From Planctomycetia bacterium (GTDB lineage Bacteria > Planctomycetota > Phycisphaerae > Phycisphaerales > SM1A02), in NCBI GenBank assembly GCA_005804005.1, contig SYPI01000163.1:1-6002 (forward strand): a DNA stretch of 6,002 nt, read 5' to 3'. Shown here in pieces: positions 1 to 4,712 of this stretch. The notes beneath the pieces are model-generated. The model saw only the letters and a program-made list of their open reading frames with translations, had not been told where the DNA came from and did no database searches. The position numbers and the translations under genes are program-made. The number at the start of each line of letters is the position of its first letter. Within the stretch, counting starts at the first letter, position 1.

Positions 1-258
1 GGTCCGCGCCCGTCGAATGGTCTTGCCAATGGCCAGCGCAGGATCGGTGAACAGATGCAGCGCCCCCGGCTGGTCGGGGTCATCTTCGACGCCAAAGTGC
101 AGGCTCAAGTTCGATTGCGGATCAAGGTCGATCAGCAGAACTCGCCTCCCGGCCCGAGCCATTGCCGCGCCGATGTTCACCGTAGTGGTGGTCTTGCCAA
201 CCCCGCCCTTCTGATTGAGAAGCGAGATGATGCGCGTCGCCTTGGCGCTCGCAGCCAT
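1..258 (-). CDS. parA: ParA/Soj-family chromosome-partitioning ATPase (5' part, C-terminus outside window)
   Basis: ParA ATPases dimerise on ATP, bind DNA non-specifically and, with ParB bound at parS, move replication origins apart. The 86 visible residues carry the deviant Walker A motif KGGVGKTTT (residues 17-25, with the signature lysine K17 and P-loop K22). The Walker A' segment [10 protein letters not shown] (40-49) follows. These are the first two of the family's ATPase motifs; the later motif and the DNA-binding surface lie beyond base 1, where a full protein would run to about 250-300 residues. The start is the ATG at 258-256. No Shine-Dalgarno sequence precedes it, but a TATACT hexamer sits 7 bases upstream. 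The gene follows the 529-codon gene by 44 bases. Its reading frame is intact as far as the window edge. MinD and other deviant Walker ATPases are alternatives, but the sequence around DLDPQ fits ParA/Soj better. Whether parB follows cannot be seen here. Confidence 0.93.
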   Translation of the reverse strand, partial: MAASAKATRIISLLNQKGGVGKTTTTVNIGAAMARAGRRVLLIDLDPQSNLSLHFGVEDDPDQPGALHLFTDPALAIGKTIRRART

Positions 259-265
259 GAGCGCG

Positions 266-271
266 AGTATA
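266..271 (-). promoter_or_regulatory. Candidate -10 hexamer (TATACT) for parA, possibly leaderless
   Basis: On the minus strand TATACT (5 of 6 matches to TATAAT) ends 7 bases before the parA ATG, so transcription would begin at or within a base or two of the start codon. It stands out in an otherwise GC-rich stretch. No good -35 box lies at 16-18 bases: the 17-base position reads ACGGGG, and the TTGAGC further up is 24 bases away. The call therefore rests on the -10 match and the spacing alone. parA may also be read through from the upstream operon. Confidence 0.35.
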
Positions 272-302
272 GGGGGCTGCGGCGATATCCCCGTCGCTCA
301 AC

Positions 303-1892
303 TCACGGAGCGGCGGGCGACTCTGGCACCACGATCCCCCAAGCGCCGATGTCCAGCGCCGCCGGTGCCGGGAGCAGACGCCACGGCGGCAGCGGTGTTC
401 CGGCCGATTGCCGGAATCCGTTCACGGTGCGCTGTACGCCGACGAGCAGCGGGCTGTCCACCGGCAGCAGTTCGCGGGGTATCTCCAGCCGCACCCGCCA
501 CCAACCGGGGCCACCGCTGGAGTGGGCAACTGGGAGGACATCGATGGCCGAATCCGACTGGGCAAACACATGCCCCTCGGGAGTGAGGTCGAAACTCACT
601 GTAGGAATCGCCCCCAGCGAGATGTGAACCCGGTCCGTCGCTGGTGGCGGGTCGCTGCGCAGGCAGTCAATGAACAACTCCCATCCGTGCGGGCGGTGGC
701 GCAGACTGGCAGTGGTTTGTTCGTCCAATGGCGGCGGGGCGATTGCGCCGCGCTGGGCATCAACCAGCCGCATGGTGGGCAGAAACACCCCGAAGGCCAG
801 TCCCGGCGGCCGCACTGGATAAAGGCCCGAGCCGACCACCAATCGTCCCGCGAGCGTGGTCGGACTGACCGCCAACGCTGAGGCGATGCCAGTGGAATTC
901 GCCGAGCGCTGCATGCGCGCCAGACGCAGTTCGCCGGGGCCCACAGGAATCGTTCGCGCAGTGCCATCGCCCGTGGGCCCACCGATCCATTCAAGTTGAA
1001 CGGTCTGGGCGTTGAGCGATGGGTTGGCCAGCGCAATGACCACCTCGGTGCTGGACTCATCATCGACCCAGGCCATCACCGCCGGGCGCGAACGCATCCA
1101 CGCCTCAGCGCCCCGAGCGGCCCCAGCGGCATCAACTTGGGGCGAGAGGCTGATTTCCAGTAGCGCATCGAGTTCGCTGCGGCGCATTTCCCAAGCGGCA
1201 AGGCTGCGGTTCACTCCGTCACTGGTGGTGCCCCGCGCCACTCCGGCCAGCCGAGCGCAGAGGTCGTCGGCCACTGCAGCGTCGCCCTCGCGAATGCGCG
1301 CCAACCCCATGGCCCACAGCGAGGCGAAGTGCTGCGCCAGCAGTCGGGTCGGTTCGCGCTCCGACAGCGGCGGTTCGATTACCCCAGACTGCTCTACTAG
1401 TAGATCCCAGCGGAATCGCTCCGAGGGCGCCAGAGCATCGGGGGTGTCGGTGTGAACATCGTTCGCCTGGGCAACCGCAGCAGCCGCGCGGTGCGCCCGG
1501 AACGGCCCGGCCCAGCGCGGCGCGAGCTTCTGTTCGCCCAGCAACAACAGGCCGTCGGCGGTTTCGGGAAGCGGCACCAGCAAGTAGAGCTGCGCCTGCG
1601 CGCGCTGATCCTCCGGTGCCTCATGCGGCCACATGGCGTCAGTGAACGAATCCACTTGCGTCCAGAATGGAATGCGATCGTCCGGCCGCAGAGCCAGCAT
1701 GACCACCGCGCCCTCGAGCGCCGCGCCGTCATCCATTGTGAGTCTTAGGTGGCTGGGCAGTTCTTCGGTTCGGTCGCCCTCGGTGTTGACCAGCGGCAGC
1801 AACATGACTCCACCGCGAACCGCGATCGGCTGTTCGACCGCGCTGCGGAACTGCCCCAGACACATAGTTGCCAGAAGGAGTGCCTCGGTCAC
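303..1892 (-). CDS. Uncharacterised 529-residue protein, possible C-terminal CBM9-like beta-sandwich
   Basis: I do not recognise this protein as a named family. The start is a GTG at 1892-1890 overlapping the TGA of the upstream gene (GTGA), which implies translational coupling. An in-frame TAA a few codons upstream rules out a longer form. The N-terminus has a short hydrophobic run (ALLLATMCLG) but no basic n-region, so it is at best a weak signal peptide. Residues about 20-135 alternate short beta-type segments. A helical, Ala/Arg/Glu-rich middle (about 185-265) follows. From about 280 the chain looks beta-rich, with VVIALANPS and LEWIGGPTG typical of an Ig-like or sandwich strand pattern. 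The last 130 residues (about 398-524) contain WRVRLEIP, VGVQRT, PPWRLLP and a closing IGAWGIVV. That order loosely recalls family 9 carbohydrate-binding or DOMON-like modules, but this is only inference. Codon use and GC content match the neighbours. It is probably an envelope protein working with the preceding gene. Confidence 0.8.
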   Translation of the reverse strand: MTEALLLATMCLGQFRSAVEQPIAVRGGVMLLPLVNTEGDRTEELPSHLRLTMDDGAALEGAVVMLALRPDDRIPFWTQVDSFTDAMWPHEAPEDQRAQAQLYLLVPLPETADGLLLLGEQKLAPRWAGPFRAHRAAAAVAQANDVHTDTPDALAPSERFRWDLLVEQSGVIEPPLSEREPTRLLAQHFASLWAMGLARIREGDAAVADDLCARLAGVARGTTSDGVNRSLAAWEMRRSELDALLEISLSPQVDAAGAARGAEAWMRSRPAVMAWVDDESSTEVVIALANPSLNAQTVQLEWIGGPTGDGTARTIPVGPGELRLARMQRSANSTGIASALAVSPTTLAGRLVVGSGLYPVRPPGLAFGVFLPTMRLVDAQRGAIAPPPLDEQTTASLRHRPHGWELFIDCLRSDPPPATDRVHISLGAIPTVSFDLTPEGHVFAQSDSAIDVLPVAHSSGGPGWWRVRLEIPRELLPVDSPLLVGVQRTVNGFRQSAGTPLPPWRLLPAPAALDIGAWGIVVPESPAAP

Positions 1893-2566
1893 CGCGGCTC
1901 GATGTTAGCGGTGGTCGCGACCGCTTCGGCCCGATCCAGTGCCCGCAACGGTGCCGCGTCGGGCGCCAAAGGTGCGGCGCGCATCGGGCAACGCTGGTGC
2001 GCCGGGGGCTTGGTTGCGGCCGCGCTCGGCGGAGCGGTGTCTTCATCGTGTGCGAGCGCTGGCTGGACGCGCAGCGGGACAACCAGAACCGCTCCATCAG
2101 GGGAATCTGCTGAAGGCGCTGGGGCGGACTCGGCCTCCGGAGGGTGTCCAAAGTTCTTCAGCATCTCGGGCGTTGGCACACCGATGAAGAACATGGTGCC
2201 CGCTGGCCAGAGGGCCACTGTGCGACCGTTCATTCGGGTGTAGGCCGATTGCTCGAACACACCAAAGAGTGCGCCGTGGCCGCGCATGAACAAGTCGGGG
2301 CGACCGGGCACGCGGTAAAGATTTGAGAAGCCCGACGGCTGGGCCAGGTCCATCGGCGCAACGCGCAGCGAGGTGGAGAGAGCGGAGGTGTCCTCTTCGC
2401 GGGCCACGGCCAGGTCCAATCGGACAATCCCGGTCGGGCCATCTGACGCAGTAGTGGCTGCGGGCACGGTGGCTTGTGCAGACGACCCGGCGCTGCAGCA
2501 GAGCGCCGCCAGCAGCGCCAGGCACGGCGTGGCCAGTGATGCGTATTGGGGGATGCGATTCACCAC
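1889..2566 (-). CDS. Uncharacterised secreted protein with signal peptide (225 residues)
   Basis: No known family is recognised. The N-terminus is a convincing Sec signal peptide: a basic residue at R4, a hydrophobic core at about residues 11-24 (LATPCLALLAALCC), and a probable signal peptidase I site after AQA at 30-32. C23 and C24 do not form a lipobox because L22 precedes them. After a short variable stretch comes a compact core, residues about 78-135, with YRVPGRPDLFMRG, ALFGVFEQ and ALWPAGTMFFIG. This core is rich in aromatic residues and glycine and looks folded. Residues 140-225 are Ala/Pro-rich and probably disordered. Translation starts at tandem GTG codons (2566 and 2563), 9 bases after the birA stop and in the same frame, with no Shine-Dalgarno sequence. 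Its last bases overlap the next gene's start, so the two products are probably made together. The mature protein should act outside the cytoplasmic membrane. Confidence 0.8.
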   Translation of the reverse strand: MVNRIPQYASLATPCLALLAALCCSAGSSAQATVPAATTASDGPTGIVRLDLAVAREEDTSALSTSLRVAPMDLAQPSGFSNLYRVPGRPDLFMRGHGALFGVFEQSAYTRMNGRTVALWPAGTMFFIGVPTPEMLKNFGHPPEAESAPAPSADSPDGAVLVVPLRVQPALAHDEDTAPPSAAATKPPAHQRCPMRAAPLAPDAAPLRALDRAEAVATTANIEPR

Positions 2567-2575
2567 GCGTGAACT

Positions 2576-3355
2576 CTAGTCCGTTGGGAGAACTGTTGTA
2601 GTGGCCGCGGGCAGGAAGACCTCCCCAGTGCCGGTTTCAAGCCGCAATCCGTGGAGGGGGTCTAGGCCCAGAACCCGACCAGCGACCTCTCCTTGCGGAG
2701 TGCCGAAGCGGCCTGCCGAGCCGACCAGTGCATCTCGCAGGGCGAATCCTGCGGCGATCCGGGCCTCGTGCCATTGTTCGAGCCGCCCGAACGAAGTGAT
2801 GAGCGCGGCCAAGATGAAGAGCCGATCGACCGTGTGCCCATGCATCCGCAGACTGGTCGCACGGTTCTGCAGGTCACCCGAGAACTGCCCCTGCGAAACA
2901 TTCACACCGACGCCGATCACCGCAACGCGGTGGCCATCGCCACCCACAATGCTCTCGATGAGAATCCCCGCCAGCTTTCGGCCACCCAGCAACAGATCGT
3001 TGGGCCACTTGATGCGCAGCGCCACGCCTGGACACACTTGCTCAATCGCCTCACAGGCTGCCAGCGCGCAGGCTGGGGCTAGAGTTTCGAGCCTAGCAAC
3101 CGAAACGACAATGCTCATGGCCACACCGTCGGTGCCGGTGTCGGCCCAGGCGCGGCCGAAGCGCCCGCGCCCGGCCGTTTGCCGAGCAGCAACCACCACC
3201 GTGCCCGGCGTGGCCTGCGATCGGGCCACATCCTGAGTGCTGGCCGTTTCGCGCAGCACGATCAGCGGACCACTCAGCGCGGACGAACTCGCTAGCGCCG
3301 GGCCCAGCCGATCGCTCCACGCCTCAACTGGCACCGTTCCAGTTGGCGCAGTCAT
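2576..3355 (-). CDS. birA: Biotin--[acetyl-CoA-carboxylase] ligase, group I (no HTH domain)
   Basis: BirA activates biotin with ATP to biotinyl-5'-AMP and transfers it to a lysine of the biotin carboxyl carrier protein of acetyl-CoA carboxylase and related enzymes. The 259 residues contain the family motifs in order: STQ (39-41), the adenylate-binding loop QTAGRGRFGR (59-68), KWPND (116-120), KLAGIL (127-132) with the biotin-contacting lysine K127, and GVGVN (148-152). A small SH3-like C-terminal domain covers about residues 215-259. There is no N-terminal winged-helix domain, so this is the monofunctional group I type and should not repress biotin genes as the E. coli protein does. The ATG at 3355-3353 overlaps the nadC stop (ATGA), which indicates coupled translation. 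The stop is TAG. birA next to nadC is a grouping of two cofactor genes rather than a biotin operon; no bio gene is present. Confidence 0.95.
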   Translation of the reverse strand: MTAPTGTVPVEAWSDRLGPALASSSALSGPLIVLRETASTQDVARSQATPGTVVVAARQTAGRGRFGRAWADTGTDGVAMSIVVSVARLETLAPACALAACEAIEQVCPGVALRIKWPNDLLLGGRKLAGILIESIVGGDGHRVAVIGVGVNVSQGQFSGDLQNRATSLRMHGHTVDRLFILAALITSFGRLEQWHEARIAAGFALRDALVGSAGRFGTPQGEVAGRVLGLDPLHGLRLETGTGEVFLPAATTTVLPTD

Positions 3356-4269
3356 CTCACATCGAGCCCGATGTCGATCGAGCGCACCGAATGAGTGATC
3401 GCGCCGACGGCGATGCGATCAATTCCGGTGTGGGCGATCTGGGCCACGGTCGAGAGTGTGACACCTCCGGATGCCTCCAAGAGAACGCCGGGTCTCGTGG
3501 AGTCGCGAAGCCGCTTGGCTTCAGCCAGTTGAGCGAGACTCATGTTGTCGAGCAACAGAATGTCCAGCGTGCCAGCGGGCAGCGCCAGCAACGCCGCAAC
3601 CTGCTCCAGCGTGTCGGCCTCGACCTCAACGAACTTCACCCCTAGAGACCTAGCCCGCCCAGCTGCAGCGCCGCACTCCTGAGCAAAGGCCGCGCTGGTC
3701 AGGCCAGCGGCATGGTTGTCCTTGATGAGCATGGCATCATGCAGGCCGAGGCGATGCATGACTCCCCCGCCGCAGCGCACGGCGTACTTGGAAAGCAGCC
3801 GCATACCAGGCACAGTCTTGCGGGTGTCCACAATCTGCGCCCCGGTGCCAGCCACTGCGGCAACGTGCGCGGCGGTGGCCGTAGCGATGCCAGAGAGAAA
3901 GCCGATGAAGTTCAGCGCGGTGCGCTCCAGCGCCACAATCGCTGCGCCATCGCCTTCCAGCTGCGCGACCACGCTGCCAGCGGCCAGCGCATCGCCATCG
4001 GTAGCGCAGACGCGGTACCCCACCCCGCCACCGACCACAGCGATCAAACGAGGCAGCAACGCCCCGCCACACAGCACCCCGGGCTCACGAAAGGCGACCT
4101 GCCCCTTGAGGCGCCGCGGCTGGGGCCACAGGTACTGCGTAGTGATGTCGCCGCGTGGCCCGAGATCCTCCGCCAGCGCCCCGCGCAGAATGGCCTCCAG
4201 CGCGGGCGCGTCCAGCAGCGCGGCCAGCACCTGCGAGAGCGGGGCAGAGTTTTCAGCGGCGTGAACCAC
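3352..4269 (-). CDS. nadC: Nicotinate-nucleotide pyrophosphorylase (quinolinate phosphoribosyltransferase, carboxylating)
   Basis: NadC converts quinolinate and phosphoribosyl pyrophosphate to nicotinate mononucleotide, CO2 and pyrophosphate, the third step of de novo NAD synthesis in the cytoplasm. All hallmark segments are present in the 305 residues: ALAEDLGPRGDIT (31-43), ERTALNF (115-121), the substrate-binding DTRKTVPGMR (148-157), KYAVRCGGG (161-169), HRLGLHDAMLIKDNH (172-186), EVE (215-217), LLLDNM (238-243), EASGGV (265-270) and VGAITHS (288-294). Length is normal for the family, with about ten extra residues at the N-terminus. The start is a GTG at 4269-4267; an in-frame TAG only two codons upstream excludes a longer protein. 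An internal GTG at codon 14 is a possible alternative. It is the first gene of the minus-strand operon and overlaps birA by 4 bases. The partner genes nadA and nadB are not in the window. Confidence 0.96.
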   Translation of the reverse strand: MVHAAENSAPLSQVLAALLDAPALEAILRGALAEDLGPRGDITTQYLWPQPRRLKGQVAFREPGVLCGGALLPRLIAVVGGGVGYRVCATDGDALAAGSVVAQLEGDGAAIVALERTALNFIGFLSGIATATAAHVAAVAGTGAQIVDTRKTVPGMRLLSKYAVRCGGGVMHRLGLHDAMLIKDNHAAGLTSAAFAQECGAAAGRARSLGVKFVEVEADTLEQVAALLALPAGTLDILLLDNMSLAQLAEAKRLRDSTRPGVLLEASGGVTLSTVAQIAHTGIDRIAVGAITHSVRSIDIGLDVR

Positions 4270-4278
4270 GCGCTAGCG

Positions 4279-4284
4279 ATGGTA
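4279..4284 (-). promoter_or_regulatory. Candidate -10 hexamer (TACCAT) for nadC
   Basis: On the minus strand TACCAT (4 of 6 matches to TATAAT, with the TA and final T conserved) ends 9 bases before the nadC GTG, so the mRNA would have almost no 5' leader. It is the only hexamer of that kind in the 26-base gap. It shares two bases with a hexamer facing the other way. No clear -35 box is seen, and any such box would lie inside the HIT gene. Confidence 0.25.
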
Positions 4285-4288
4285 CGCT
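4283..4288 (+). promoter_or_regulatory. Candidate extended -10 (TGG-TACGCT) for the HIT gene
   Basis: TACGCT has the TAnnnT pattern and is preceded by TGG, giving the TGn of an extended -10 element. It ends 7 bases before the GTG start at 4296, which predicts a leaderless message. Any -35 box would lie within the nadC coding sequence, and none is obvious there. Base matches are weak, so the positional argument carries most of the weight. Confidence 0.27.
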
Positions 4289-4295
4289 CGGCCGC

Positions 4296-4706
4296 GTGGC
4301 CTCCATTTTCTCGCGCATCATCGCTGGCGAGATCCCCTGCCACCGCGTCTACGAGAGCGCGCTGGTGATTGCCTTCCTTGATATCGCGCCACTGAGCCCC
4401 GGGCACACCCTGGTGGTTCCCAAGCGCGAATGCGAATTCCTGCACCAACTCGACGACGCCTCCGCGGCTGCGCTGGGCGAAGCATTGCCGCGAGTCGCCC
4501 GCGCGGTGCTCGCGGCCACCGGGGCCACGGCCTACAACATTCTGCAGAACAATGGGGCGGCCGCGCACCAAGCAGTGCCGCATGTGCACTTCCACATCAT
4601 CCCGAAGCCCAACCCCGAACTAGGGCTCGGCATCGGCTGGAAACCTGGCACTCTCGCCGCACCAGACGGCACCGCCCTTGCCGAGCGCATCCGCGCCTCG
4701 CTCTAA
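4296..4706 (+). CDS. HIT-family (histidine triad) nucleotide-binding hydrolase/transferase
   Basis: HIT proteins bind purine nucleotides and cleave or transfer nucleoside monophosphates, for example AMP-lysine phosphoramidates (Hint type). The 136-residue protein has the standard length. It begins with the family-typical ASIFSRIIAGEIP (residues 2-14), followed by VYE (18-20), LVIAFLDIAPLSPGHTLVVPK (23-43), YNILQNNG (80-87) and the histidine triad HVHFHII (96-102). H98 is the expected nucleotidylated histidine. The start is taken as the GTG at 4296 because the family sequence begins exactly there. The open frame runs further upstream, but those residues (Pro/Arg/Ala-rich) are antisense to nadC and do not resemble a HIT N-terminus. 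No Shine-Dalgarno sequence is present. It is divergent from nadC by 26 bases and convergent with the next gene by 6. The exact substrate cannot be read from sequence. Confidence 0.95.
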   Translation: MASIFSRIIAGEIPCHRVYESALVIAFLDIAPLSPGHTLVVPKRECEFLHQLDDASAAALGEALPRVARAVLAATGATAYNILQNNGAAAHQAVPHVHFHIIPKPNPELGLGIGWKPGTLAAPDGTALAERIRASL

Positions 4707-4712
4707 CAGCGC

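Noticed and set aside
55..627. Plus-strand open frame of 190 codons over parA and the 529-codon gene
   Set aside because: It is antisense to the ParA Walker motifs and to the 3' end of the next gene. The product looks like a low-complexity GC artefact.
1393..1404. Perfect 12-bp palindrome TCTACTAGTAGA inside the 529-codon gene
   Set aside because: About one or two perfect 12-bp palindromes are expected by chance in 6 kb. It encodes ordinary residues (DLLVE) and has no partner copy, so there is no reason to call it an operator.
2471..2566. Lipoprotein signal for the 225-residue protein (CC at residues 23-24)
   Set aside because: The residue before the first Cys is Leu and before the second is Cys, which does not fit a lipobox. 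An AQA signal peptidase I site follows and fits better.
3716..4264. Plus-strand open frame of 182 codons antisense to nadC
   Set aside because: It lies wholly opposite nadC, whose catalytic motifs are all intact. The translation is Ser/Pro/Arg-rich with no domain pattern, as expected from the antisense of a GC-rich gene.
4155..4295. Longer N-terminus for the HIT protein (47 extra residues from an upstream ATG)
   Set aside because: The extra residues are antisense to nadC and Pro/Arg/Ala-rich, while HIT homology starts exactly at the GTG at 4296.
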